Assembly (NCBI GenBank): GCA_008638375.1
Contig: CM018032.1
Span: 30,863,751-30,927,750, forward strand
Length of the DNA stretch: 64,000 nucleotides
Direction: 5' to 3'
Origin: Nyssa sinensis
Lineage: Eukaryota; Streptophyta; Magnoliopsida; Cornales; Nyssaceae
Part shown: one piece after another, positions 32,624-43,246 of the stretch
Layout: the number at the start of each line of letters is the position of its first letter
Position numbering within the stretch: position 1 is the first letter of the stretch
Notes under the pieces: generated by a model
What the model saw: the letters and a program-made list of their open reading frames with translations, nothing else
Database searches by the model: none
Told to the model about the DNA's origin: nothing
Position numbers and translations under genes: made by a program

Positions 32624-34987
32624 ATGGCACCAAATCTCCGACCCCGACAGAATACTCAGAATTCGCAAAACGCTCAGCGTCAGCCGCCTGCTCCGCGCAC
32701 AAGGGGACCAGCGGCCAACCCTATGCGACAAGAGATCGAAGCAATAAAACGACACAATGAACTGGTACAGGAGCAGTTGCTAGCCATTACTAGAACGCTG
32801 GCAACGCTCACGCAGAACCAAGCGGCGGCTTCTCCTAGCCCGCCGGTCAACTTCGTTGCAGGAACGCAACCCCCAGTTGCCACGGGGAATGAAGAATTTC
32901 GTGGGCAGGCCCCCACTAACCAGCCTGAGCACCCTTCAGGCGTTGCTCACGCTGGCCGAGATCCACAGCCATCAACAGTTCCTGGCTGGGGAACATCCGC
33001 TTTTGTCCCCGACGTGCATTACCGGAGCACTACTCGAGCCCCAACTCCTAGGGTTTCGGGAGCACCCCCGGCACCACAGGAACCTTATCATGCAGCGCCA
33101 GTCCCATCGGTTCGGATTCCTCCTCCATCCAAAGGGCGCACTCCACCCTACTACCCTGAAGCCGAGGCTGTCAGGCAGGGTTCACAAGATGTCAGACTCA
33201 GAGACCCGCGAAGGGTAGAGGAGATTGCCGAGTCTATGGACCGGACAATCGGCTTAAGAGGACCTCAGAACCCTCCAGAGCAAGACGAACTGGCCAGGCT
33301 GCTCGGAAGACTAGCCACACCGTTCACCCACGCCATCATGTCCGAAGAGAGGCCTAGAAAGTTCGTGGTGCCCAAATTCACTCTCTATGACGGATCTGGA
33401 GATCCAGGGGATCACCTATCTCATTATCAGCATACGATGGCCCTTCACGGAGCTTCAGATGCTTTCATGTGCCGAACGTTCATCACCAGCTTGAAGGGAA
33501 CAGCTCTGAAGTGGTTTCACAACCTCCCTCCGAACTCAATTCCCAGCTTTTACGAGCTCGGTAGACAGTTCTTGGATAGATTTATGACCAGCAGGAGGCT
33601 CAGAAGGGGGCCAGAATTCATGCTGAATGTTAAGCAGACCAGGGAGGAATCCCTCCGGGCCTACATTGCCCGCTTCAACACCGAGCTTACTGAGATCACG
33701 GATTGCAGCCCGAAATTCCTTGTTGCGGCCCTTACTGCCGGGCTTGCCCAAGGCGGCTTCAGAGATTCCTTGACAAAGAGCCCCCCGGCTGATATGGCAG
33801 CATTGATGGATTGGGCCAAAAAATACATCAACCTGGAAGAAGCCAACCGCTCAGCCCAAAAGGGCAAGGATCAGACCCAGAGGGATAATCCGAAGCGGGA
33901 GGACCATAAGAAGGAGGATCACAGAAAAGACTCCAACAAAAAGAGGGTCAGAAGCCCAGAGAAGAAAATAGCTCACAGAGCTGTGTACAACTCCGCACCA
34001 AGGGAGTTCACCAACTTCATGCCTTTGAACACTACTCCGAACCAGGTACTCTGGCAGATCCGAGATCGGGAGAACCTGAGGTGGCCAGAGCCGATCAAAG
34101 GAGATCCCAGCCTGCGGGACCAAAGTAAGTATTGCAATTTCCATAAAGATCATGGGCATACTACTAACACCTGCAGGACCCTCCGATACGAGATAGAACA
34201 GCTCATAAAGAAGGGACGTCTTCGGGAGTTCGTCAAACAAGACGGAAGGCAGAACCCCCAAGAAGACAAGCCTCAGCAGCGGCCAGATCAGAGGCCCGAA
34301 CACAGGCAAGAGCAGCGGGAAGGACGAAACGAGCCTCAGAGGCAGAACAACCATGTTATCTACGTCCTCCATGCTGACTCCCCTGTTACAGGAATGTCCA
34401 ACAGGGCAAGAAAAAGATATGCTCGGGAGGCCAGAACCGCCCCAAACATCTCGCAGGTCTCCAACGTCGAAAAGAGGCTCAAGCCAGGGCCAGAGATCCA
34501 ATTTACCGAGCAAGATCTAGCAGGGGTACATTGCCCTCACAGTGATGCCCTTGTTATCACCCTCAGAATCGCCAACTTCGAAACTAGAAGAGTCCTAGTC
34601 GACACTGTCAGCTCAGTCAACATTCTATTCTATGAACCGCTTAAGCGGATGGGCATAGACCAGGACAGCATCAAGCCCACCACTGCCGTAATGGCAGCTT
34701 TTGATGGCAACCTCAGCACCCCCTTGGGGAGAGTTGACCTTCCTACCACTATTGGGGAAGGTGAAGGGCAGAAAACCGCCATCTCTGAATACATGGTGTT
34801 GAACATGAAGTCTCCATACAACGTCATCATCGGGAGACCCTGGTTACACCAGATAGGGGCGGTCACTTCGACCCTTCATCAGTGTCTGAAGTACGTCCAC
34901 AACCAGAGCGTGCATTCGGTCCGAGGATGTCAGCCGACCTCACGAGAATGTCACGCTATTGCCCTCAAGGAGACAGCTCCAAAATAG
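32624..34987 (+). CDS. gag-pro: Tat gag-protease polyprotein (plus block)
   Basis: A 787-codon frame; its ATG sits in ACCATGG, a good plant start context, 59 bases after the PBS. Residues 1-220 are proline- and glutamine-rich. Residues about 245-400 are the retrotransposon gag (capsid) domain, with FTLYDGSGDPGDHL and LKGTALKWFHNLP. Residues about 430-460 are highly charged. Residues about 503-517 (CNFHKDHGHTTNTC) are a zinc-knuckle-like motif. The protease starts near residue 650 with VDTVSSVNILF and ends with NVIIGRPWLHQIGA near 732. The active-site loop reads D-T-V-S instead of D-T-G-S. The frame ends at UAG followed by CAAUUA; pol continues in the same frame. It is almost identical to 50722-53085. 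Confidence 0.88.
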   Translation: MAPNLRPRQNTQNSQNAQRQPPAPRTRGPAANPMRQEIEAIKRHNELVQEQLLAITRTLATLTQNQAAASPSPPVNFVAGTQPPVATGNEEFRGQAPTNQPEHPSGVAHAGRDPQPSTVPGWGTSAFVPDVHYRSTTRAPTPRVSGAPPAPQEPYHAAPVPSVRIPPPSKGRTPPYYPEAEAVRQGSQDVRLRDPRRVEEIAESMDRTIGLRGPQNPPEQDELARLLGRLATPFTHAIMSEERPRKFVVPKFTLYDGSGDPGDHLSHYQHTMALHGASDAFMCRTFITSLKGTALKWFHNLPPNSIPSFYELGRQFLDRFMTSRRLRRGPEFMLNVKQTREESLRAYIARFNTELTEITDCSPKFLVAALTAGLAQGGFRDSLTKSPPADMAALMDWAKKYINLEEANRSAQKGKDQTQRDNPKREDHKKEDHRKDSNKKRVRSPEKKIAHRAVYNSAPREFTNFMPLNTTPNQVLWQIRDRENLRWPEPIKGDPSLRDQSKYCNFHKDHGHTTNTCRTLRYEIEQLIKKGRLREFVKQDGRQNPQEDKPQQRPDQRPEHRQEQREGRNEPQRQNNHVIYVLHADSPVTGMSNRARKRYAREARTAPNISQVSNVEKRLKPGPEIQFTEQDLAGVHCPHSDALVITLRIANFETRRVLVDTVSSVNILFYEPLKRMGIDQDSIKPTTAVMAAFDGNLSTPLGRVDLPTTIGEGEGQKTAISEYMVLNMKSPYNVIIGRPWLHQIGAVTSTLHQCLKYVHNQSVHSVRGCQPTSRECHAIALKETAPK

Positions 34988-34993
34988 CAATTA
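34985..34993 (+). promoter_or_regulatory. UAG-CAA-UUA: candidate leaky stop between gag-pro and pol
   Basis: The gag-pro stop and its next six bases match the CAR-YYA readthrough context known from tobamoviruses. Pol continues in the same frame from about 35160, 58 codons later. A second in-frame stop, TGA at 35099-35101, lies between them, so simple readthrough would not reach pol in this copy. Splicing out of the interval is an alternative. Both copies of the element share the two stops. Confidence 0.45.
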
Positions 34994-35161
34994 CAGTACA
35001 CTCGGGACTGTGTAGATCCGGTTTTCACTCACACTCCCGAGGTGGAAGATTGCCCATCCGGCGTTGAAGAGCCCCTGAGCCCAAGGGGACGTGATAGCTG
35101 AGCCAAGCCTGTTGGCGAGCCCATCAAGGTACTGGTCAGTTCAGAAGCAGAGGGGCGTTAT

Positions 35162-38100
35162 TTGTACATCGGCCCAGACCTCACGCCGGCCGAGCAGGAA
35201 AAGATAGTCAGGTTTCTGAAGAACAACCTTTCTATCTTTGCTTGGGAAACCAGGGACATGGAGGGGATAGATCCTAATCTAATAACTCATAAACTGATGG
35301 TAGATCCAGATCACCCCCCAGTCAGGCAGAAGAGAAGACCGACCGCTCCCGAACGGCATCGGGTTATAGACGAAGAAGTCCAGAGGCTGCTAGACGCCAG
35401 GATGATACGGGAAGTTTTCTATCCCGAGTGGCTAGCCAACACTGTGCTCGTCAAGAAGAAGAACGGCAAGTGGAGAGTCTGTGTCGACTATACAGACCTC
35501 AACAAAGCATGCCCCAAGGACAGCTTTCCACTGCCGAGAATAGATCAACTGGTTGACGCCACTGCAGGGCATGAGCTTATGAGTTTCATGGACGCCTACT
35601 CTGGATACAACCAGATCCAGATGTACCCTCCAGATTAGGAAAAGACTGCCTTCATAACCGAAAGAGGACTCTACTGCTACAGAGTGATGCCTTTCAGTTT
35701 GAAGAATGTTGGAGCCACTTACCAACGGTTGGTGAACAAGATGTTCAGCCCACTGCTTGGCAGCACCATGGAGGTATATATCGACGACATGCTGGTAAAG
35801 AGCCTCCAGAAAGGCAACCATCTCCAACACTTAGCCCAGACCTTCGATATCCTCAGACAACACAAGATGAAGCTCAACCCCTCGAAATGTACCTTCGGAG
35901 TTACGAAGGGAAAATTCTTGGGGTACATCGTCTCTCAAAGAGGTATCGAAGCAGATCCCACTCAGATCCAAGCCCTGATTGGACTGAAGTCACCAAAGAC
36001 CAGAAAGGAGATTCAGGCACTGAACGGCAGAGTCGCCGCATTGAGCAGATTTATATCCAAGTCCACCGATCATTGCCTACCTTTCTTTAGAGCCCTAAAG
36101 GGCAGCAAGGCTTTGCAATGGACAGAAGAATGCGAGCATTCCTTCCAAGAACTAAAGCAGTACCTGGCCTCTCCAGAGCTCCTGTCAAAACCTATACAAG
36201 GGGAAAAGCTGCTCCTGTATCTAGCAGTTTCTGAGAACGCGGTCAGTTCCGCACTAATCAGACAGGACAAAGGAGTACAGAGGCCTATATTCTACGTCAG
36301 TAGGGCACTCCTTGACACGGAGAAAAGATACCCAGAAGTAGAGAAGCTGGCCTATGCCTTGGTCATATCAGCCCGGAAGCTTCGACCTTACTTCCAGGCC
36401 CATCCAATTGAGATTCCAACTGCCTATCCTTTAAAGTCAATACTGAGGAAACCCGAGGTATCGGGAAGATTGGTCAAGTGGTCTGTGGAGCTAGGGGAGT
36501 TTGACATAGCATATGTACCCCGAAACTCCATTAAAGGGCAGGCCTTAGCTGACTTTGTAGCCGAGTTCACCCCGGCACTGCAGAACGAAGCACAAATCGC
36601 CGAAACTACAGGAACCTGGCTGCTGTATATTGATGGTTCGTCAACCGATCAAGGATCAGGGGTAGGACTGGTACTACAGTCCCCTGATGGACTTACATCG
36701 GAAAAAGCAGTCAGCTTGGGATTTAGGGCTTCTAATAATGAAGCTGAATACGAGGCCCTAATCTTAGGGATGAAGCTTGCCCTGAAATGCGAGGCTCAGA
36801 ACCTCGATGTCTTCTCTGACTCCCAACTGGTAGTAAGCCAAGTTTTGGGAGAGTTTGCCATTAAGGATGACAGGATGCTTCGGTACTCCGAACTGGTAAA
36901 CCGTTTAAAGTATTCCTTCCAAACTTTCACTATTCAGAAGATTGAGAGAAGTCAGAACTGCAGAGCAGATGCTCTGGCTAACATGGCCTCCCGCCTCAAA
37001 TCTGAAGCAGATTCCACCATTAAAATCTCTTTTCAATCAGGATCCAGCATTGAGGAAGCATCAGTTGCTCAAATTGATGAACAGACCCAGAGCTAGATGA
37101 CCCCAATCCTCCAATATCTGAGATCCGGGCTCCTCCCAGAGGATAAAAACAAAGCCAGGAGGATCCGAATCAGAGCGGCCTGGTACCTGATCCTGAACGA
37201 CAAACTTTACAGAAGGTCATACTCTCAACCTCTGTTAAAGTGTTTGGCTCCAGACGAGTCACAATATGTTTTGGCTGAAATTCACGAGGGAATTTGCGGG
37301 AATCACAATGGGGGCAGAACTATAGCCCACCGAGCTCTATCACAGGGCTACTACTGGCCCGGCATGCTGAAGCAGGCTAAAGAATATGTTCAGAAGTGTG
37401 ACAAATGTCAGAGATTCGCCTCGTACCAACACTAGCCTCAGCACGAGCTCATCCCGATTCCTAGTCCTTGGCCCTTTGCTCAATGGGGAATGGACATTGT
37501 GGGCCCGTTACCACGAGCACCTCCAAACAGGAAGTACCTTTTGGTGGCTATCGACTACTTCTCTAAATGGGCCGAAGCCGAGCCTTTAACGCATATTACA
37601 GAAAAGGAAGTCGAAAGCTTCACCTGGAAGAACATTGTCTGCAGGTTTGGCATACCACGTGTAATTATCTCAGATAATGGGACACAATTTACTGGTAAAG
37701 GCTTCAAGGCATTCTGCGAAAATCTCAACATCAGGCAAGCACTTTGCCTCTCCAGGCCATCCACAAGCAAATGGGCAGGCAGAGGTCACCAACCGAACAA
37801 TCCTTGATGGGTTAAAGAAAAGGTTGGAACAAGCCAAAGGGAAGTGGGCAGAAGAGCTCCCAGGAGTCCTTTGGGCCTACCGTACAACCAGAAGAACTCC
37901 CACCTCTGAAACACCCTTCTCATTAGCCTATGGGACAGAAGCAGTAATTCCGGTTGAAATCGGTATGCCAACTCTGAGGACTGAGGCCTTTGAGCAAGAA
38001 TCCAATGATCAGTAGCTGATGGAGAACTTGGATTTCCTCGAAGAAAAAAGGGATCAGGCCAGCATCAGGATGGAAGCCTACCAACAAAGAATGATCAATA

Positions 38101-38331
38101 AATCCAGGATAGGACTCAAGACAGTCAGCTTTCAAGTAGGAGACTTCGTCTTAAGAAGAGTCTTTCAGAACACCAAGGATCCCACCATGGGAAAGTTGTC
38201 ACCAAATTGGGAAGGCCCCTACAAAGTAACGAAGGTCGTTCGACCTACCACTTACTGGCTTGAAGACACGACTAGGGAAACCTGTTCCTAGGCCATGGAA
38301 CGTAGAACACTTGCGGAAGTATTATCAATGA
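35162..38331 (+). pseudogene. pol: Tat pol: RT, two RNase H domains, integrase (plus block, four stops, one frameshift)
   Basis: Reverse transcriptase: VLVKKKNGKWRVCVDYTDLN and PLPRID near residues 87-125, catalytic YIDD near 205. Gypsy RNase H covers about 340-466. A second RNase H starts at YIDGSS (about 489) with [10 protein letters not shown] and DSQLV, the archaeal-type RNase H acquired by Tat elements. Integrase: H-H-C-C zinc finger ending CDKCQR, then D (GMDIVGP), D (SDNGTQF) and E (NGQAEVTN). Stops lie at 35636, 37094, 37433 and 38013, and an extra A near 37737 shifts the frame before the catalytic glutamate. The minus-sense copy (50547-47379) reads through all of these sites, so they are recent lesions. 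No ATG opens the domain, in keeping with expression as a gag-pro fusion. Confidence 0.9.
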
Positions 38332-38352
38332 AGATTTTTTTTTTTCTTTTAC

Positions 38353-38875
38353 TTCCAGAGCCTGGTCCATCTATTAATGCACAAGTCTTATGACTTGGTC
38401 CATCTATTAATGCACAGGCCTCCAGAGCCTGGTCCATCTATTAATGCACAGGCCTCTAGAGCCTGGTCCATCTATTAATGCACAAGTCTTATGACTTGGT
38501 CCATCTATTAATGCACAGGCCTCCAGAGCCTGGTCCATCTATTAATGCACAGGCCTCCAGAGCCTGGTCCATCTATTAATGCACAAGTCTTATGACTTGG
38601 TCCATCTATTAATGCACAGGCCTCCAGAGCCTGGTCCATCTATTAATGCACAAGTCTTATGACTTGGTCCATCTATTAATGCACAGGCCTCCAGAGCCTG
38701 GTCCATCTATTAATGCACAGGCCTCCAGAGCCTGGTCCATCTATTAATGCACAAGTCTTATGACTTGGTCCATCTATTAATGCACAGGCCTCCAGAGCCT
38801 GGTCCATCTATTAATGCACAAGTCTTATGACTTGGTCCATCTATTATGCACAGGCCTTCAGAGCCTGGACCATCT
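38353..38875 (+). repeat. Tandem array of 34/33-bp hairpin units, 16 copies (plus block)
   Basis: Two unit types share TGGTCCATCTATTAATGCAC but differ in the first half. Type A (34 bp) carries CAGGC-ctccaga-GCCTG, and type B (33 bp) carries CAAGTC-ttat-GACTTG. The order is ABAABAABABAABABA. The array lies just after pol. The minus-sense copy of the element has 11 units at the same place. Confidence 0.9.
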
Positions 38876-39419
38876 TCAACTAGCGGGTTCTGTAATCCAG
38901 TCTATCCCAAAGGCAGAAGTTCCGAGCACCTGTCAACTCAAGTTTACTAGAACGGAATACCTCGGATCTGACATTTACATTATTTGACTTATCTGTCAAA
39001 CAAACCAGCACCATGGTTTCAACCAAAGGTGAAGTACTTCGATTCTGGCATTTATCTAAGTTTTTGATTTATTTTCAGAACAATCGGCAACGCATTAGAA
39101 GATGCTTAAGTTTCAAAAGAGCACATTCACAGAAAATATCAGATCTGAGAAGAAGAAATTCAACTTTATTAATAACTCAAAAAGATTTACATCAGTACCA
39201 AGACACTACTACAGAAGCTATTACAGAAGCTACTACAGAAGCTATTACAGAAGCTATTACAGAAGCTACGCTTGGCAACATAATGGCTCTTCTCTTGGGA
39301 TGATAAAGGGGCACAAGATCCAAAACCTTCAAAACCGCCTTCATCGGCTCCATTTGAAAGGAAGGAACCCTGAACCCCAGTCTGCATCACGCAGTGCCCA
39401 GGCCATTTCATCATCACTA
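38876..39419 (+). other. Tat region between hairpin array and antisense frame
   Basis: No recognisable gene. At 39207-39270 there is a short array of a 15-bp unit (TATTACAGAAGC type, about four to five copies), also present with variants at 46604-46668 in the inverted copy. Confidence 0.5.
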
Positions 39420-40145
39420 TCACTGGTCCCATGACCAACGGATGATGAGGGCTCTGAGCCTCAGGAGACTTTTCATTCTCCACCTTTGTAATCGGCATAA
39501 CGCCCCAGCCAATTGGAGCAAGGGTTCCTGCCAAGTCACAAAGGGGAGGAGGTGGCCCCCATTCATCTCCCTCAGAGCAGTTGTCACTGCCGAGTTATAA
39601 GCGGGAGGAGGCAACCCACCTTCAATCTTCTTCTTCACACCGTCTGTTTCACCCCAGCCACTTGGAGCAAGGGTCTCTGACAGGGCGTGAGGAAGAGAAG
39701 GCAACTCACCTTCGTCTTCATCACCAACGCTCCAGGCCTCGGTTGAATCGAGGAGGGGCCACCACCAGTCGGAGAAATCTCGACTAGATATCAGAGGAAA
39801 CAAGAAGACTTGTGCCTCATTCAATCCTTCCTTGGAGACTGAAAATAGGGGAGGGTTAACTTTTGGCCACAGTTTAATTATTCCTAACTCAGGCAAGGAA
39901 TCATCCATCATCTCCGGACGAGTGGAAGAACTCCGGCAGCATATAAAGACCTCTCTTACAAACAATTCGGGGAGCAAAAGGGTTGAGCACAACCATATGC
40001 CCTCGTTTCCATATATATAGACGCTGGAAGACCAAAGGCCACCCAGTTGAACCGTCACAATGATTAAGCGAAGTACTAGCTTCGAAATCCCAAACGGCGG
40101 AGGTGCAATAAATGGAGTATTAAACCACCTTCTCGGGAGAAACAA
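39420..40145 (-). pseudogene. Second antisense frame of the Tat element (plus block)
   Basis: A 241-codon frame on the minus strand. An internal methionine pair (MMDDSLPELG) matches the start I prefer in the copy at 45955. It contains repeated ETLAPSGWGE-like and LPPPAYNSAV-like modules. It is not recognised and has no known domain that I can name. A shift of frame after the last module suggests either decay or an unseen intron. It lies antisense to the sense transcript, downstream of the three-exon gene. Confidence 0.35.
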
Positions 40146-40670
40146 AAGGCAGGACCATACACGTAATACACAGGCTTTTAATCTTTCCCATACATGTGAC
40201 GTGACGGTTTCTCCATGTCATTGACACTTACAGGACCACATGTACAGCAGAGGTCCATCAACTATGACGTTTCTTGATTTCTAACAGATCTGGAGACAGA
40301 AGATCTGATCAACCAAACTACAACCGCAAAGATATCCACTTATTATTGTCCCCGAATTCAGAACAGTTAGCTTTGAAATACTTCAAAACAGCAGTCTCCA
40401 ATTACTGGCCTAAGGCAAGTAAAGAAGTTCGGAACACAGCTCCCTGCAGAAGAAAATCTGATCTGGTGTACACTAAACTCCAGAGCAGGGTAACTTGCAA
40501 CAATTATTACCATCAACTACACGTTAAGGCACTACAGAGCTATATAACTCAAAGATATGCACGAATGCTACAGAACAATATAACCAAAGAGGCGAGTATT
40601 AACCAAAAGACTGTTCCATTAAACAAATGTATGTCTCAAGTACATTGAAAAAATAACAAAATATGGATCC
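40146..40670 (+). other. Tat 3' region without a recognised gene
   Basis: An open stretch of 124 codons at 40274-40648 in element sense is unrecognised and may be chance. The same stretch occurs at 45176-45550 in the inverted copy. The sequence from about 40539 on is repeated at 29442 onward, which defines the overlap of block 2 with itself. Confidence 0.4.
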
Positions 40671-42180
40671 TAAGCCTGATCAGCAGGAACAGGATCAACG
40701 ACAGGAGAATGGTTCGGCAGGTACAGTATCGACCACCTCAGTCGGTACAACCACTTCCGTGGGATCGGCCGGGAGGACATCAGCCACTTCGTCCTGATTG
40801 ACCTCTGGAGGTTCAGACCCAGGCGGCACAATGGAGGAAACGTCTTGGTCAGGAAACTTGGCAAGAAGCCGAGAGCGGAAGTTATTAAACCCAAACGTAA
40901 TCAAACGATGGGCCATTCCTTCCAGCTTCGACCTCATCTCTTCCTCATTGTCCACTAATGCCTGCTCCACGGCTGCATCGAGCTGCCTACTGTGCTGGTA
41001 TCGCAAGCCGGTCATCTCCACCTACAACCTCCTCGCCCGCTCAACGGCAAGGTTCCTCTACGATTCCATCACTATCAAGGAGTTTTGACACTCCTTCAAC
41101 TTCTCCGCAGAATCGTGAGCCTCCGACCGAGCAGTACCCAACTGGAGCCCCAGTTCGTCCAAATTGGCCCTAAGTTGGTCGAGCTCCTCTACAGATGGAG
41201 AAACCTCCACCAAAGCAGAAAGGGTATGCAAGGTCTGCATAACATAAGGAAAACGACTCAAACACCAGTAGAAACGCTTAAAGGTAAGGAAAATATGGTT
41301 CTAACGAGCTCACCTTAACCTGAAGAGCGGTCAAGTCAGCAAGTAGCTTCCCAGATGCCTGAGGCTTAATTTTAACTGAGCCTTTGGCCCAGAACTCACT
41401 CAGAATCTTCTTGGCTCCCTGACCAGCAACGTCAGGAGCCACCGATGATGATGCCTCCTTACCCGCTCGACGAGATGGGATTGGAGGAACCACCGTAATA
41501 GGGACGGGAGCCTCTTCTTCCCTCTCAGCAGGCCCGGGAGAGGACGAAATCAGCCTCCGCTTCTTCGGAACTGGAGGGACCACTGGAGAAAAAGCCTCCC
41601 CCACCACAGGCGGTGATGGCCCGGACTCCCACTGAGCCATCACATTATCAGCTATCTCCTCGACACTACCCCTGGCAGCCATTAATCTATCGGGGTTGAC
41701 AATGGAAGAATGATCCCTAATGCTGGGCTTCAAAAGCTTCTTATACTGTTTCTGAATTACGGGAGAGAAATCTGGTCTCTTCCACGCACTCTTAACTGTA
41801 AAGCAAACACAGAAATTGATCAGTTCAACAAATTGGCAAACAAAACAGAGTCAACGCAGCCACGAAAAAGTTAAACCTCACCCCTTGGCCCAGTGGTTCG
41901 AGGGAATGTGGAAGGTTGACCCTCGAAATTCTTGAATTCCCATCCTCCTTTAATAAAGAAGTACCATTTCTTCCAGGTCTTGTTGGAGGAGGGCACAGAA
42001 GTAAGGGGTCTGAACCCACTATCAAAAGACATAGTAATAAAGGCCTTCCGCCTTTTGAAGTTTTAGATCCATATTGCTACGGATCAAGTCAAGGGATACC
42101 TTGACATTATTCATATGCCCTAATACGATAAAGCTCAACAGATGTCTCCAACTGTTATGGTTCAGGTCTGCGGGGCACAG
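40671..42180 (-). pseudogene. Tat antisense gene, truncated copy in the plus block
   Basis: Exon 3, exon 2 and the 3' part of exon 1 of the antisense gene are present, but the copy ends at 42180 where the inverted LTR starts, so promoter and N-terminus are gone. Exon 3 has stops at 41058-41060 (GAG to TAG) and 41032-41034 (CAG to TAG) and an extra base near 40708. The copy at 29572-31479 lacks all of these. Confidence 0.85.
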
Positions 42181-42182
42181 AT
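42180..42182. other. Second inversion junction of the Tat complex
   Basis: The plus block would continue GCACAGATCAAACC (see 31074-31087) and the LTR in block 3 should start TGATGCTGC. The junction reads GCACAGATGCTGC, so the two share GAT and the LTR has lost its terminal bases upstream of GAT. The LTR edge here is therefore a breakpoint, not an integration end. The first junction (29442-29444) shares GCT. Confidence 0.7.
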
Positions 42183-42853
42183 GCTGCACTTTTTGACTCG
42201 CAACACGTGAGGGCTCCGTGACCTGTAGAACACTCAGAAAGATGATCAGAGGACCACCGGATTGGCTCCGGCGGTAGCCGCTCCGATGCTTAAGTAAGTA
42301 AGGGAATTGAAAGACTGTATTGAAAGTCAAAGAATGAGCATAAGAATCCAAAGCGTACCTCTAGGGTTCAATATATAAGCCGTGGTTCTCCTAATTCTGA
42401 TTAGGTTTTGCCGCCACGAATATCTGGATTTGATCATCAGAGATTTGCAGTTACCTTGTGGAGCATTGAATCGTAGATGGAGATAACCATAGATAGTAGT
42501 TTCCGTGTTGAAGGCTGTTTCCTTATTCCCCGCTTAACGGCTGTTAAGGAAACCATATATGCAGTGTCGAATAAATACTGTCCAGAAGCAGGAGGTCTGG
42601 ACGATGTACATGAGAATATCCTGAATGCTTCATCTGTACTGTATGACCGAGTTCATCGGTTCTGAATGATATATAAATAAGAATGCTCCGAAGGCTTATG
42701 GCTGCTCTGTATGATAGATATATATGAGAATACCCCGAAAGCTTATAGCTGTTCTGTATGACCGACATATATGAGCTCTGTAGGATCGAGATTTGTTAAT
42801 CTGGTAGGCACACGTGTCTCAAACTGATTGGTGTGTCTGTTTATGGTATATCA
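42181..42853 (-). repeat. 3' LTR of the minus-sense Tat element
   Basis: Same LTR as at 28369-29042, with one extra base near 42589 and single-base changes such as TATCTGG for TATCGGG near 42424. The outermost two bases are missing at the junction with the plus block. Confidence 0.9.
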
Positions 42854-42874
42854 GCTACTCCCCCCCCTGAGCCC
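42854..42874 (-). other. Polypurine tract of the minus-sense Tat element
   Basis: In element sense GGGCTCAGGGGGGGGAGTAGC lies directly before the 3' LTR. The G run is longer than at 29043-29062. Confidence 0.8.
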
Positions 42875-43055
42875 TTGTCAAAAGCTAGGGTTTTAACTAG
42901 GGTTGAGGGCTTTGTGAAGAGTCATACGTTTTGCCTTCCCATTTCTCAAGAAGCCGGTTTAACGTGCCATTTATTACGCAGCCTATACTCGAGAACTCAT
43001 CATTACTTTCAACCGTTGTGTCGGCTCGTCTTGGAAGGCTCATATTTCGAATGCG

Positions 43056-43063
43056 TATATAGA
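43056..43063 (+). promoter_or_regulatory. Candidate TATA box of the antisense gene (block 3)
   Basis: TATATAGA followed by AGAGGG lies about 185 bp upstream of the ATG at 43247 and inside the element, so the antisense gene can have its own promoter independent of the LTR. The sequence is identical to that at 31663-31670. Confidence 0.5.
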
Positions 43064-43246
43064 GAGAGGGAAAGGTCTTTCATACCTTTCTTCTGCATTT
43101 ACTTCTACAATACCAGATCGCCATTTGACATATCTTGGAGTTTTGGAGGATCTCCGGTGTTCATAACCCTTTCTTGATCTCAGGTTCGACTTTTAGTCCC
43201 CTTCTTCATCCCTTCTTATCTGTTTCGTCTCTTTCTCTTGTTCGTC

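Noticed and set aside
33851..34513. 220-codon open frame opposite Tat gag (also 51196-51858)
   Set aside because: Shadow of the highly coding gag strand; copies agree only because the gag copies are nearly identical.
38353..38875. CRISPR-like array of repeat and spacer
   Set aside because: Eukaryotic context, units of two types in direct tandem without unique spacers, and location inside a retrotransposon.
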